This document shows positions 25,533 through 35,152 of a DNA stretch of 64,000 bases, piece after piece. The notes beneath the pieces were generated by a model. It was not told where the DNA came from. It searched no databases and saw only the letters and a program-made list of their open reading frames with translations. The stretch comes from an uncultured Polaribacter sp. (GTDB lineage Bacteria > Bacteroidota > Bacteroidia > Flavobacteriales > Flavobacteriaceae). Numbering within the stretch: position 1 is the stretch's first letter; the number at the start of each line of letters is the position of its first letter. The position numbers were made by a program, and so were the translations under genes. The DNA lies in NCBI RefSeq assembly GCF_947497125.1, contig NZ_CANMFI010000003.1, positions 62,001-126,000 of the forward strand, written 5' to 3'.

Positions 25533-26585
25533 ATGATTAAAAAGACCAGAGCCGAGATTACCAAATGTATTTTACATAAAGTAGCTAACAAATTCAATAG
25601 CGGAAGCAATGTTTTTTCCGAAGATTTAATTCGTTTTGACCAAGAAAGTTACGATTTAATGAAAAATTTTCTACTAAAACCCTTTGGTTCTCTTACGCAG
25701 AGTTATCGTTTTTCGCACCATGCAGATGTGCGTTTAAATGAAATGAACAACTATGCATCAGAAATTTTTAAAGACGAAACTACTTTTGTAGAGTATTCTA
25801 AAAACATGGTCAATCATTTGTATGAGCAGTCTAATTCGGCACAAATAAAAACCGGAGATGTGTTGGTTGTTTTTATTGAAGGGATAGAATACAAAGATGT
25901 GTTAACCGAAGCTATAGGTTTTTTTAAAATAGAAAATAAGGTCGATTTTTTTCAAACGTATTTAGACGATAATGAAAGTTGGGATGTGGTAGTACAAAAA
26001 GGAATTTCTACAAAAAGAATAGACAAAGGTTGTTTGGTTTTAAATACATCAGATACAGAAGGTACTGTTGTTTTTTCTGTAGATAATAACAATTACGATG
26101 CACAATATTGGATTAAGAATTTTTTAAGCGTACAACTTGCAGACGATTATAATTCGCATACTCAGAGTTATTTAGAGATGTGTAAAGAATTTTCTGAAGA
26201 AGTAATTAAGCCAGAATTAGGCATGCAAGAGCAAGGTAATTTTTTAGCAAATACGGTAGATTATTTTAAAGAAAATGAAACGGTAGACTATGCCACTTTT
26301 AAAGATGAAGTTTTTGGTGAAGAAAAACACAAACAACAGTTTGACGAGTATAAAAAACACTTCGAGAATTTAAACGATGTATTGATTAGAAATAATTTTG
26401 ATGTTTCTGGTGTTGTTTTAAAGAAAGAGAAGAGCAAGTTAAAAACAGAAATAAAATTAGATACCAATATTAGCATAAAATTAGATGTAGATGCACCAGA
26501 GGCAGCTTCAGAATATTTAGAAAGAGGTTATGATGAAGAGAAAAAAATGAAATACTACAAAGTGTACTTTAACGAAGAAAAATAG
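25533..26585 (+). CDS. ndpA: nucleoid-associated protein, NdpA/YejK family
   Basis: A 350-residue soluble protein resembling the 37-kDa nucleoid-associated protein YejK. KCILHKVANKF at the N terminus, then a long alpha/beta region with TGDVLVVFIEGIEY and, in the middle, AQYWIKNFLSVQLADDYNSHTQSYLEMCKEF, written here in parts as AQYWIKNFL and YNSHTQSYLEM. YejK binds DNA in enterobacteria, but its role is unclear. It stands alone; the neighbours are unrelated. Confidence 0.8.
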   Translation: MIKKTRAEITKCILHKVANKFNSGSNVFSEDLIRFDQESYDLMKNFLLKPFGSLTQSYRFSHHADVRLNEMNNYASEIFKDETTFVEYSKNMVNHLYEQSNSAQIKTGDVLVVFIEGIEYKDVLTEAIGFFKIENKVDFFQTYLDDNESWDVVVQKGISTKRIDKGCLVLNTSDTEGTVVFSVDNNNYDAQYWIKNFLSVQLADDYNSHTQSYLEMCKEFSEEVIKPELGMQEQGNFLANTVDYFKENETVDYATFKDEVFGEEKHKQQFDEYKKHFENLNDVLIRNNFDVSGVVLKKEKSKLKTEIKLDTNISIKLDVDAPEAASEYLERGYDEEKKMKYYKVYFNEEK

Positions 26586-26631
26586 TGCTGTTAATTTAGT
26601 CTATCGTTTATAAAAGATCTAATTTTTTACT

Positions 26632-27333
26632 TTAGTTAATAAATTCATTAACCTCAAATAATGCTTTAAAGTGCTTTAATATTTTTGCCTTTACTTCTTC
26701 TAAATCTAGTTCATAGCCTAACTCTGCTTGCATAGAAGTAACCGCTTTTCCTTTAATTCCGCAAGGTATAATATGGTCAAAATAACCTAAGTTAACATTG
26801 GTGTTTAATGCAAAACCATGCATGGTTACCCAGCGAGAAGAACGAATGCCCATTGCACAAATTTTACGTGCAAAAGGGGTCTCTGGATCTAGCCAAACAC
26901 CTGTTTCGCCTTTGCTTCTTTCGCCTTTTAAACCATATTCTGCAATGGTTAAAATAATAGCCTCTTCTAAGAAACGGAGGTATTTGTGAATGTCTGTAAA
27001 AAAATTTTCTAAATCTAAAATTGGATAGCCAACAATTTGTCCAGGACCATGATAAGTAATATCGCCGCCTCTATTTATTTTATAAAAAGTAGCACCTTTT
27101 TCTTCAAGCTGTTTTTCATTTAATAGTAAATTGCTTACATCGCCACTTTTACCCAAAGTATACACATGCGGGTGTTCTACAAAAAGAAAGTGGTTGTCGG
27201 TTTTATGATCGGTATTATTTTTACGATTGCTAATTTTGGTATCAACAATACTTTGTAACAATTCCGTCTGAAATTCCCAGGTTTCTTTATAGTCTTTAAC
27301 CGATAAGTCTTTTAGTAAAATTTTCTTATTCAT
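26632..27333 (-). CDS. lipB: octanoyltransferase (lipoyl(octanoyl) transferase)
   Basis: A 233-residue enzyme that moves octanoyl from acyl carrier protein onto lipoyl domains, the first step of de novo lipoylation. [17 protein letters not shown] is the signature with the active-site His region; [11 protein letters not shown] and [14 protein letters not shown] hold the catalytic Lys/Cys dyad (Cys in PCGI, Lys in KGKAV). The length is normal. No lipA is nearby. Confidence 0.96.
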   Translation of the reverse strand: MNKKILLKDLSVKDYKETWEFQTELLQSIVDTKISNRKNNTDHKTDNHFLFVEHPHVYTLGKSGDVSNLLLNEKQLEEKGATFYKINRGGDITYHGPGQIVGYPILDLENFFTDIHKYLRFLEEAIILTIAEYGLKGERSKGETGVWLDPETPFARKICAMGIRSSRWVTMHGFALNTNVNLGYFDHIIPCGIKGKAVTSMQAELGYELDLEEVKAKILKHFKALFEVNEFIN

Positions 27334-27403
27334 AATACGTAAACAAAGGTACTTATTTGAAAAATAATTTAGGGTTTAGAAAAGCCATTTATTGCTTTAA
27401 ATT

Positions 27404-27438
27404 AAAAAGAGAACATTCTAAATAGAATGTTCTCTTTT
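27404..27438. terminator. bidirectional intrinsic terminator between lipB and sod
   Basis: AAGAGAACATTCT pairs with AGAATGTTCTCTT around AAAT, with an A-run on the left and T-run on the right. For minus-strand transcripts it closes the superoxide dismutase gene. Confidence 0.88.
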
Positions 27439-27460
27439 GTAAATCAATTAAAATTGAATA

Positions 27461-28069
27461 TTATTTTGCAGCTGCATAACGCTTTTCAACTTCGTTCCAG
27501 TTTACTATGTTAAAAAACGCATCAATATAATCTGGTCTTCTGTTTTGGTAGTTAAGGTAATATGCATGTTCCCATACATCTAATCCTAAAATCGGAGTTC
27601 CTGTACAAGAAACACCTGGCATTAAAGGATTGTCTTGGTTTGGTGTTGCGCAAATTTCTACTTTACCACCTGGTAAAACACATAGCCAAGCCCAACCAGA
27701 TCCAAACTGAGTTGCAGCAGCGTTAGAAAAAGCTTCAATAAAAGCCTCTTTTGAGCCAAATGCAGCTTCTATAGCATCTTTTAAATCGCCAGATAAATAC
27801 CCACGATCATTCGGGTTCATCACTGTCCAGAATAAAGAATGATTGTAAAAACCACCACCATTATTTCTAACGGCACCATTACTCATGTCTAAATTTGTAA
27901 GAATATCTTCTATCGATTTATTTTCTAAGTCTGTACCTGCAATTGCAGCATTTAATTTTGAAGTGTATCCATTATGATGTTTTGTATGGTGAATTTCCAT
28001 AGTTCTTGCATCTATATTTGGTTCTAGAGCATCATAAGCATATCCTAATTCTGGTAATTTAAAAGCCAT
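27461..28069 (-). CDS. superoxide dismutase, Fe/Mn family (Mn-like specificity residues)
   Basis: A 202-residue cytosolic SOD. Metal ligands are in [17 protein letters not shown] and DVWEHAYY. The residues that usually separate Mn- from Fe-type enzymes are Gly in [10 protein letters not shown] and Gln in TPNQDNPLM, the Mn-type pattern seen in E. coli SodA, so manganese or cambialistic use is more likely than strict iron. That is inference; metal choice needs biochemistry. It is a single-gene unit with a downstream terminator. Confidence 0.95.
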   Translation of the reverse strand: MAFKLPELGYAYDALEPNIDARTMEIHHTKHHNGYTSKLNAAIAGTDLENKSIEDILTNLDMSNGAVRNNGGGFYNHSLFWTVMNPNDRGYLSGDLKDAIEAAFGSKEAFIEAFSNAAATQFGSGWAWLCVLPGGKVEICATPNQDNPLMPGVSCTGTPILGLDVWEHAYYLNYQNRRPDYIDAFFNIVNWNEVEKRYAAAK

Positions 28070-28178
28070 TTTTTATGTTTTAAAATTAATATTATGTTTC
28101 GAGTTGTAAAATTAACAATTATACAGTTGTTTTACAAGTGGTTTTAGGTGTGAAAATTGATAATGGTATAAAGAAGAC

Positions 28179-29189
28179 TTATTCGCCGTACTTTTCCATA
28201 AATTTTTCTAATTGGTCTACCATGTTTTTACTTCCGCAGATAAACGGTACTCTTTGGTGTAGCTCGGTAGGAACAACATCTAAAGTTCTGGTATAACCAT
28301 CAGAAGATTTACCATTTGCTTGTTCAGCTAAAAAAGCCATCGGATTGCATTCGTATAATAAACGAAGTTTACCGTTAGGATTTCTAGATCCTTTTGGGTA
28401 CAAATAAATGCCTCCTTTTATCATGTTTCTATGAAAATCAGACACTAAAGAACCAATATATCTACTGGTATAAGGTCTGTCGCCTTCTTCTTCCTGACAG
28501 TATTTTATGTATTTTTTTACTCCCAAAGGAAAATCAAAATAATTGCCTTCGTTTACAGAGTATATATTTCCATCTTCGGGGAAACTCATATTAGGGTGCG
28601 ATAGGTAAAAAGAACCAATAGCAGGATTTAAAGTAAAACCATTTACACCATCTCCGGTAGTATAAACTAACATTGTAGAAGTACCGTAAACAACATATCC
28701 GGCAGCAACTTGCTCACTTCCTTTTTGTAAAAAATCTTCTAATTGCACAGGCGTTCCCACAGGAGTAACTCTTCTGTAGATAGAAAAAATGGTTCCTACA
28801 GAAACGTTTACATCAATATTAGATGAACCATCTAACGGATCTATTAAAACAACATATTTGTTTTGATGATTTTCATCGATGCTGTTTATCGAAATAAAAC
28901 TATCTTCTTCTTCACTTGCAATACCACAAACAATATTTCTTCGGGTTAAGGTTTGAATAAATTTATCATTTGCATAAACATCTAGTTTTTGCTGATCTTC
29001 TCCTTGAATATTTGTATCGCCATAAGCACCAATAATATCTACAAGACCTGCTTTATTTACTTCGTGATTTACCACTTTTGCAGCCAAACGAATTGAGTTA
29101 ATAAGGCTAGATAACTCGCCAGAGCTATATTTAAAAGAAGATTGATTTTCTATAATAAATTCGCCTAAAGTTTGTTTTTTGGGTAGCAT
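28179..29189 (-). CDS. fbp: fructose-1,6-bisphosphatase class I
   Basis: A 336-residue gluconeogenic enzyme. The metal-binding signature [12 protein letters not shown] and GTIFSIYR are intact, as is ASEEED upstream. [17 protein letters not shown] and [17 protein letters not shown] complete the class I features. It hydrolyses fructose-1,6-bisphosphate, opposing glycolysis; the aldolase fbaA is elsewhere in this window. Single gene, divergent from the GNAT-lysC operon. Confidence 0.96.
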   Translation of the reverse strand: MLPKKQTLGEFIIENQSSFKYSSGELSSLINSIRLAAKVVNHEVNKAGLVDIIGAYGDTNIQGEDQQKLDVYANDKFIQTLTRRNIVCGIASEEEDSFISINSIDENHQNKYVVLIDPLDGSSNIDVNVSVGTIFSIYRRVTPVGTPVQLEDFLQKGSEQVAAGYVVYGTSTMLVYTTGDGVNGFTLNPAIGSFYLSHPNMSFPEDGNIYSVNEGNYFDFPLGVKKYIKYCQEEEGDRPYTSRYIGSLVSDFHRNMIKGGIYLYPKGSRNPNGKLRLLYECNPMAFLAEQANGKSSDGYTRTLDVVPTELHQRVPFICGSKNMVDQLEKFMEKYGE

Positions 29190-29356
29190 TTTTTTGTATT
29201 TGTTTTACAAAGATGCTAAAAAATACAGTACTACACCGTTTTCGTAGCGCTTTTTTTTTCATAATAATTCATTCCTTTATTTATGAATTCTACAATATTT
29301 TTTAGTCAAAAAAATTAAACAAATAGAAAATACCTGTGTAAAATAGTTAAATATTT

Positions 29357-29384
29357 TTTGTCGATTTCAAAAAAACTATCTTTG
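29357..29384 (+). promoter_or_regulatory. putative promoter of the GNAT-aspartate kinase operon
   Basis: TTTG (29357-29360) and TATCTTTG (29377-29384) with a 16-base spacer, slightly shorter than the usual 19-21. The -7 box lies 15 bases before the chosen GNAT start and inside a longer in-frame ORF, which supports the downstream start. Confidence 0.6.
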
Positions 29385-29399
29385 AACAAAAAATATAAA

Positions 29400-29879
29400 A
29401 TGAGTTTTTCTATACGATTAGCAACCCCAGAAGACATGCAATCTGTGCATGCTTTAATTACCGAATTGGCAGTTTTTGAAAAAGAACCAGATGCGGTAGA
29501 AATTACGGTTGCAGATTTAGTTAGAGATGGTTTTTCTGAATCGCCAAAATTTAAAGTTTTTGTTGCAGAGCAAACGTCTAACATTATAGGAATTGCGTTG
29601 TTTTATGAACGATTTTCTACTTGGAAAGGCAGAACCATACACTTAGAAGATTTAATTGTAACCCAAAGCAAGCAAAAAATTGGTGCTGGTAAAGCGTTGT
29701 ATACAGCGGTTTTAAAATATGCATTAGACAATAATTATAACAGAGTTGCTTGGGAAGTGATTGATTGGAACACAAATGCAATTGATTTTTATAAAAGTAC
29801 AGGAGCAACCTACCTAAACGATTGGTCTGTTGTACAAATGAATAAAGAAAATTTAACAAAATTTATTGAAAATAATTAA
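29400..29879 (+). CDS. GNAT family N-acetyltransferase
   Basis: A 159-residue acetyltransferase. The GNAT fold is visible: N-terminal IRLATPEDMQSV, then LEDLIVTQSKQKIGAGKALYTAV (acetyl-CoA pyrophosphate loop Q/R-x-x-G-x-G/A) and the C-terminal strand-helix VIDWNTNAIDFYKSTGA. It resembles the diamine/thialysine acetyltransferase subgroup, but the substrate is unproven. The upstream ATG at 29358 was rejected because it lies in the promoter. Two bases separate it from the kinase gene. Confidence 0.88.
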   Translation: MSFSIRLATPEDMQSVHALITELAVFEKEPDAVEITVADLVRDGFSESPKFKVFVAEQTSNIIGIALFYERFSTWKGRTIHLEDLIVTQSKQKIGAGKALYTAVLKYALDNNYNRVAWEVIDWNTNAIDFYKSTGATYLNDWSVVQMNKENLTKFIENN

Positions 29880-29881
29880 AA

Positions 29882-31135
29882 ATGAAGATTTTTAAATTTG
29901 GTGGCGCATCTGTAAAAGATGCAAAAAGCATTAAAAATGTAGCAAACATATTACAATCAGAAGGTACAGAAAGCACCTTAGTTGTAATCTCTGCAATGGG
30001 TAAAATTACAAATGCTTTTGAAGATGTAATAGAGGCGTATTACAATAAAACATCAGAATTACCAGAAAAATTAGGTGCTATTGATGATTTTCATAAAAAC
30101 ATTATGCATGATTTGTTTGATAAAGAAGATGCTATTTACAAAGAAATAGACATTCTTTTGGGCGAGTTAAGTTGGTTTTTAGCAAGAAATACATCGCAAC
30201 GTTATAATTATGTGTATGATCAAATTATCTGTTTCGGAGAGCTTTTTTCAACCAAAATTGTAAGTGCTTATTTAACTAAAATAGGTTTAAATAATAATTG
30301 GTTTGATGTACGTAACTATATAAAAACAGATAGTAACTATAGAGATGCACAAGTAGATTGGCAATTAACGCAAGAGCTTATTACTAGTAAAGTAGAGGCT
30401 ACTAAATTAAATATTACCCAAGGTTTTATTGCAGCTAATGATACAGAAAATACTACAACTTTAGGTAGAGAAGGTTCAGATTATACCGCTGGTATTTTTG
30501 CTTATTGCTTAAACGCAGAAAGTGTAACAATCTGGAAAGACGTTTCGGGGGTTTTAAATGCAGACCCAAGAGTGTTTTCAGACACTACCTTATTAGAGCA
30601 AATTTCTTATGAAGAAGCTATTGAAATGGCATTTTATGGCGCTTCTGTAATTCATCCTAAAACATTACAACCGCTAGAGAGAAAAGAAATTCCGTTATTG
30701 GTGCGTTCATTTATCAATCCGAAAGAAACTGGTACAAAAGTTTCAAAAGGAACCAGATTAGTGCCTAGTATTCCATGTTTTATAGTTAAAAAGAACCAGA
30801 TTTTAATTTCTATTTCTGCTTTAGATTTTTCTTTTATGGTAGAAAATAACATCAGTTTTATCTTTAAAAAACTACATGATTATCAGTTAAAAGTAAACCT
30901 AATCCAAAACTCTGCAATTAGCTTTTCTGTTTGTATAGATGATAAGTTTAATAATTTTGAAGCATTTTATAAAGAGTTAAAAACAACCTTTAAAATAGAG
31001 GTTTTAAAAGAGGTAGATTTATTTACTGTTCGTCATTTTGATGAGCAGGCAGTTGCTAGTATAGAGGCAAAAGGAAATTCGCTTTTAACCCAAGTAAATA
31101 AAGAAACCATGCAAATAGTTTTGGCATCTAATTAA
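29882..31135 (+). CDS. lysC: aspartate kinase
   Basis: A 417-residue monofunctional kinase that phosphorylates aspartate, the entry to Lys, Thr and Met synthesis. KFGGASVKD is the phosphate-binding start (Ala replaces the usual Thr of KFGGTS). Other motifs are GREGSDYTAGIFA, VTIWKDVSGVLNADPR and FYGASVIHPKTLQPL. The C-terminal 120 residues form a regulatory ACT-like region (ISISALDFSF). There is no homoserine dehydrogenase fusion. It follows the GNAT gene by 2 bases. Confidence 0.93.
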   Translation: MKIFKFGGASVKDAKSIKNVANILQSEGTESTLVVISAMGKITNAFEDVIEAYYNKTSELPEKLGAIDDFHKNIMHDLFDKEDAIYKEIDILLGELSWFLARNTSQRYNYVYDQIICFGELFSTKIVSAYLTKIGLNNNWFDVRNYIKTDSNYRDAQVDWQLTQELITSKVEATKLNITQGFIAANDTENTTTLGREGSDYTAGIFAYCLNAESVTIWKDVSGVLNADPRVFSDTTLLEQISYEEAIEMAFYGASVIHPKTLQPLERKEIPLLVRSFINPKETGTKVSKGTRLVPSIPCFIVKKNQILISISALDFSFMVENNISFIFKKLHDYQLKVNLIQNSAISFSVCIDDKFNNFEAFYKELKTTFKIEVLKEVDLFTVRHFDEQAVASIEAKGNSLLTQVNKETMQIVLASN

Positions 31136-31157
31136 GAGTACAATATTTATTTTTTAG

Positions 31158-31165
31158 TATGTTTG
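31158..31165 (+). promoter_or_regulatory. putative -7 box for the fusion acyltransferase gene
   Basis: TATGTTTG matches TAnnTTTG, 22 bases before the ATG at 31188. No -33 TTTG at the right distance was found. Confidence 0.45.
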
Positions 31166-31187
31166 CATTTCGTATTAATTATAATGT

Positions 31188-32996
31188 ATGGCATTAGTTA
31201 CTTCTAAAGAGATATCGCAAGTTATTGGTTTACAGAGACTTGGTTTTTTAGGAACTTTTATGGGTTGGTTGTTAATCAAGGTGTTGCGCATCTCTGCCAT
31301 CAATAGAATTTATAACAATAATAAAGAAAAGTCTGATCTAGATTTTTTAAACGGAATTTTAGATGACTGTAATATAAAGTTCGAAATTCCAGAAGAAGAC
31401 TTAAAAAGAATTCCAAAAGAAGGTGCTTTTATAACCGTTTCTAATCATCCTTTAGGTGGTATAGATGGGGTTTTACTATTAAAATTATTAATAGAAAAAA
31501 GAGCCGATTATAAAATTATTGCCAACTTTTTACTACACAAAGTAGCTCCTTTAAAACCATATGTTATGCCCGTTAATCCTTTCGAAAACAGAAAGGATGC
31601 AAAGTCTAGTATAGCAGGTATAAAAAGTGCTTTATTACATTTAAAACAAGGCATGCCTTTAGGTATCTTTCCTGCAGGAGAAGTATCTACATATAAAGAC
31701 GGTAAGTTAAAAGTAGACAAACCTTGGGAAGATGGAGCGGTTAAGCTTATTAAAAAGGCAAATGTGCCTGTAATTCCGATTTACTTTCATGCAAAAAATA
31801 GTAGGCTATTTTACATACTATCAAAAATATCAGATACCTTAAGAACCGCCAAACTACCTTCGGAAGTAATGTCTCAAAAAGGCAGAGTTATTAAGGTAAG
31901 AATCGGAAAACCAATCTCTGTTGCCGATCAAGATAAATATGAAGAAATTGCTTCTTTTTACGAATTCATAAGAAAAAAGACATACATGTTAGCCAATCCC
32001 TTCGAAAAAGCAAACAAGTTAATATCAACCCAAACAATTAAAATAAAAAAGCCTGTTAAAAAAATTACAGCACAAAGAAATACCAATTTATTTGTTAAAG
32101 AAATTGCAGCTTTAAGAACCAGTGATGCAAGATTGCTAGAGAGTAAAAATTATGAAGTATTTTTTGCAAATGCGAAACAAATACCTAATTTATTACATGA
32201 AATTGGTCGCTTAAGAGAAATTACCTTTAGAGATGTTGGTGAGGGTACTAACAAAGAAATAGATGTAGATTCTTTTGACAGCTATTACCATCATTTGTTA
32301 CTTTGGGATAGAGAAGCAAATTGTTTGGCAGGCGCCTATAGAATGGGTCTAGGAAAAGAAATTTACAAACAATTTGGTGTCGATGGTTTTTACATTCATA
32401 CGTTGTTTCGTATCGAGCCAGAGTTGCATCAAATGATGAGCAATACCATAGAAATGGGTCGTGCATTTATTATCGGAGAGTATCAGCAAAAACCAATGCC
32501 TTTATTTCTGTTATGGAAAGGTATTGTACATGTTACTTTGCGTTATCCTGAGTATAAATACCTAATGGGTGGCGTGTCTATTAGCAATCAATTTTCAGAC
32601 TTTTCAAAATCATTAATGATCGAGTTTATGAAGTCTCATTATTACGATCCTTACATTGCGCAATACATTCATCCGAAGAAAGAATACAAGGTAAAGTTAA
32701 AAGATGGCGATAAAGATTTTGTTTTTGATGCCACCAAGGCAGACATGCAAAAGTTCGATAAAATTATCGACGAAATAGAACCAGGCGCTTTAAGAATACC
32801 TGTTTTAATAAAAAAATACGTTAAGCAAAACGCTCGTTTAGTGGCTTTTAATGTAGATCCAAAATTTAACAATGCAGTAGATGGTTTAATGTATATTAAA
32901 GTGTCAGACATACCAGATAGCACTGTAAAACCTGTTATGGAAGAGTTTCAGGCAGAGTTAGAAAAAAAGGCTACAGAACTGCAAAAGAGTAATTAA
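31188..32996 (+). CDS. two-domain acyltransferase (PlsC + GNAT), OlsF-like ornithine lipid synthase candidate
   Basis: A 602-residue fusion. The N-terminal half (about 15-270) is a PlsC-type acyltransferase with the H-x4-D motif SNHPLGGIDG (H87, D93) and FPAGEVS (161-167). The C-terminal half (about 310-570) is a GNAT/hemolysin-type N-acyltransferase with GRLREITFRDVGEG, CLAGAYRMGLG and EMGRAFI. This domain order matches OlsF, known from Serratia and Flavobacterium johnsoniae, which makes ornithine lipids by two acylations. The function is inferred from architecture; a different amino acid headgroup is possible. Confidence 0.82.
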   Translation: MALVTSKEISQVIGLQRLGFLGTFMGWLLIKVLRISAINRIYNNNKEKSDLDFLNGILDDCNIKFEIPEEDLKRIPKEGAFITVSNHPLGGIDGVLLLKLLIEKRADYKIIANFLLHKVAPLKPYVMPVNPFENRKDAKSSIAGIKSALLHLKQGMPLGIFPAGEVSTYKDGKLKVDKPWEDGAVKLIKKANVPVIPIYFHAKNSRLFYILSKISDTLRTAKLPSEVMSQKGRVIKVRIGKPISVADQDKYEEIASFYEFIRKKTYMLANPFEKANKLISTQTIKIKKPVKKITAQRNTNLFVKEIAALRTSDARLLESKNYEVFFANAKQIPNLLHEIGRLREITFRDVGEGTNKEIDVDSFDSYYHHLLLWDREANCLAGAYRMGLGKEIYKQFGVDGFYIHTLFRIEPELHQMMSNTIEMGRAFIIGEYQQKPMPLFLLWKGIVHVTLRYPEYKYLMGGVSISNQFSDFSKSLMIEFMKSHYYDPYIAQYIHPKKEYKVKLKDGDKDFVFDATKADMQKFDKIIDEIEPGALRIPVLIKKYVKQNARLVAFNVDPKFNNAVDGLMYIKVSDIPDSTVKPVMEEFQAELEKKATELQKSN

Positions 32997-32997
32997 T

Positions 32998-33084
32998 TTT
33001 TGGGCGTTCCCCAAAGGGTCGGGCTTTTCGTTACAAGTCCTCGGTCGTTTCTCCCTGTGGGCTTTTCACTGCAATCCCTAACGC
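32998..33084 (+). repeat. dispersed repeat family A, copy A3
   Basis: It starts TTTTGGGCGTTCCCCAAAGG immediately after the preceding stop codon and ends TTTTCACTGCAATCCCTAACGC (last 20 bases as seen: TTCACTGCAATCCCTAACGC). It shares its ends with A1 and A2 but has a different middle. Like A2 it directly follows a gene. Confidence 0.65.
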
Positions 33085-33185
33085 AAAGTAGTTGTAGTTA
33101 AATTCAGTTTAAATAGTAAAACTGACAAAATTGCCATTTTTAATCTTGGTACAGTTTTCGCTTTCTTTAGAGAAAAGAATTAAAA

Positions 33186-33533
33186 ATGAAAACACTATTA
33201 AAAATTTTATTAACCGCATTAGCAGTCATTGTCTTAGCAAATATATTGCCAGGTGTTTCTGTAAATGGGTATGCTGCCGCAGTTATTGTAGCCGCCGTTA
33301 TTGCTGTCTTAAACATGATTGTTAGGCCGTTGTTAATTTTCTTTACACTACCGGCCACCATTGTAACTTTTGGCTTATTCATTTTTGTAATTAATGCCTG
33401 TATTATTTTATTAGCAGACAGTTTGGTAGACGGCTTTGTAGTTGCTGGTTTCTGGACAGCGCTGTTTTTTAGTATTTTACTATCAATATTTAGATCGGCA
33501 TTATTTTCATTATTAAAAGAAGAAAAAAGGTAA
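33186..33533 (+). CDS. small four-helix membrane protein, phage holin 4 superfamily
   Basis: A 115-residue protein with four hydrophobic segments. LKILLTALAVIVLANILPGVSV, seen as LLKILLTALAVIV and ANILPGV, AVIAVLNMIVRPLLIFFTLPA, seen as NMIVRPLLIFFTLPA, and a C-terminal SILLSIFRSALFSLL are typical of the Mycobacterial 4-TMS holin superfamily. These are common chromosomal genes with no demonstrated lytic role and no phage genes are near. Function unknown. Confidence 0.85.
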   Translation: MKTLLKILLTALAVIVLANILPGVSVNGYAAAVIVAAVIAVLNMIVRPLLIFFTLPATIVTFGLFIFVINACIILLADSLVDGFVVAGFWTALFFSILLSIFRSALFSLLKEEKR

Positions 33534-33612
33534 AAAGAGTCAAGAAGTTTATAACCAGGTGTTAAGGCAAAAAAAGTACTTTTTAAAAGTCTATATTCTT
33601 GGTGCTAATTGT

Positions 33613-33644
33613 CTTGTTTCTAAACAAATAAAAGTGTATTTTTG
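33613..33644 (+). promoter_or_regulatory. promoter of tig
   Basis: CTTG (33613-33616) and TATTTTTG (33637-33644) with a 20-base spacer; the tig ATG follows 32 bases later. Confidence 0.7.
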
Positions 33645-33676
33645 CACTCGATTTTTTAAAGCATAATAGAACAAAA

Positions 33677-34999
33677 ATGAAGATTACAAAACAAAATGTA
33701 GATGCGTTAAACGCAGTTGTAAAAGTAGATATCGTTGCAGATGATTATCAAGAAAAAGTAGATAAATTGTTAACAGATTATCGTAAAAAGGCAGATGTTC
33801 CTGGTTTTAGAAAAGGGCATGTACCAATGGGTATGATTAAAAAGCAATATGGTAAATCTATTATGGTAGATGAGGTAAACAAGCTTTTACAAGAGTCTTT
33901 AAATAAATTTTTAGCAGAAGAAAAATTAGATATTTTAGGAAATCCTATTCCTAGAATGACAGAAGATTTCGATTGGGATGCAGCTGTATTTTCTTTCGAA
34001 TTCGAATTAGGTTTAGCACCTATTTTTGATGTAGATCTTAAGTCGAAAAAGAAAGTAACACAATATAGTATTGTTGCTACCAAAGAATTATTGGATGAAG
34101 AAGTAAAAAACATTCAAAACAGATACGGTAAAGTTAGCCCTTTAGAAGTAGTAACAGAAAAGGCAACTGTAACCGGTACTTTTATTAATGAAGAGAATGA
34201 AATTAATAAAAAATCTTCTTTTTTAGTAAACGATCTAAAAGGTAAAAAGAACGAAAAGAAAGTAATTGGAGCAAAAGTTGGTGATGTAATTGAGTTAGAT
34301 ACCAAAAAATTATTTGAAAACAATAACAAGTTACAACCTGTTTTAGGTATTTCTGCAGAAGTTGCTAAAGATTTAGAGATTACAGTTTCTTTTACAGTAG
34401 AAGAAATTACAGAAACTACCCCTGCAGAATTAGACAAAGAATTATTTGATAAATTGTTTGTAGATGGTTCTGTTAGTTCGGTAACAGAATTAAGAGAAAA
34501 AATAAAAGAAGATGCAGAAAAGCAGTTTAACCAGCAAGGAGATCAACAACTATTAAATGCAATTACAGAACATTTAGTAGAAAACACAAAGTTTGATTTA
34601 CCAGCTAGTTTCTTAAAAAAATGGCTAAGAACTGCAGGTGAAAAAGAGTTAACTGAAGAAGAGGCAAATGCAGAATTTGAAAAGTCTGAAAAAGGATTGC
34701 GTTATCAATTAATCGAAGGAAAGATTATGAAAGATAATGACATCAAATTAGACTATAAAGAGTTGGTAGACTATGCAAAAGGATTTATTCGCACGCAAAT
34801 GGCTCAGTTTGGTAATATGAATCCAGAAGAAAAAGAATTGGATGATATTGCTGGTAGAATTTTACAGAATCAAGAAGAAGCTCAAAAGTTACAATCTCAA
34901 TTAATTAGTCAGAAATTACTTACTTTTTATAAAGAAAACATGAGTTTTAAATCAAAAGAACTTTCTTACGAAGATTTTATCAAAGAGGTTTATAAATAA
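33677..34999 (+). CDS. tig: trigger factor
   Basis: A 440-residue ribosome-bound chaperone. The N-terminal ribosome-binding domain contains VPGFRKGHVPMGMIKKQYG (the GFRxGxxP signature, about 40-60). The central region (about 145-245) corresponds to the FKBP-like domain but is weakly conserved and seems to lack a canonical prolyl isomerase site. The C-terminal helical arms (about 255-430) cradle clients. Located just upstream of clpP and clpX, the order tig-clpP-clpX found in many bacteria, but with its own promoter and terminator. Confidence 0.95.
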   Translation: MKITKQNVDALNAVVKVDIVADDYQEKVDKLLTDYRKKADVPGFRKGHVPMGMIKKQYGKSIMVDEVNKLLQESLNKFLAEEKLDILGNPIPRMTEDFDWDAAVFSFEFELGLAPIFDVDLKSKKKVTQYSIVATKELLDEEVKNIQNRYGKVSPLEVVTEKATVTGTFINEENEINKKSSFLVNDLKGKKNEKKVIGAKVGDVIELDTKKLFENNNKLQPVLGISAEVAKDLEITVSFTVEEITETTPAELDKELFDKLFVDGSVSSVTELREKIKEDAEKQFNQQGDQQLLNAITEHLVENTKFDLPASFLKKWLRTAGEKELTEEEANAEFEKSEKGLRYQLIEGKIMKDNDIKLDYKELVDYAKGFIRTQMAQFGNMNPEEKELDDIAGRILQNQEEAQKLQSQLISQKLLTFYKENMSFKSKELSYEDFIKEVYK

Positions 35000-35046
35000 T
35001 AGTCTGCTAAGCTGATTTTTTTTTAAAATCAGAAGCTTATCATATC

Positions 35047-35077
35047 AAAACCTGAATTTAACAATTCAGGTTTTTTT
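35047..35077 (+). terminator. intrinsic terminator after tig
   Basis: AAAACCTGAATT pairs with AATTCAGGTTTT around TAAC, then more T. This separates tig from clpP. Confidence 0.92.
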
Positions 35078-35152
35078 AGCAACTATATCCATAAAATAGT
35101 AAGTAAATAGTTCTTATATTTACAGTAATAAACATAAAACAGCAACACGAAA

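Noticed and set aside
33186-33533. Prophage remnant suggested by the holin-like gene
   Set aside because: No other phage gene is near; this superfamily is common on chromosomes without phages.
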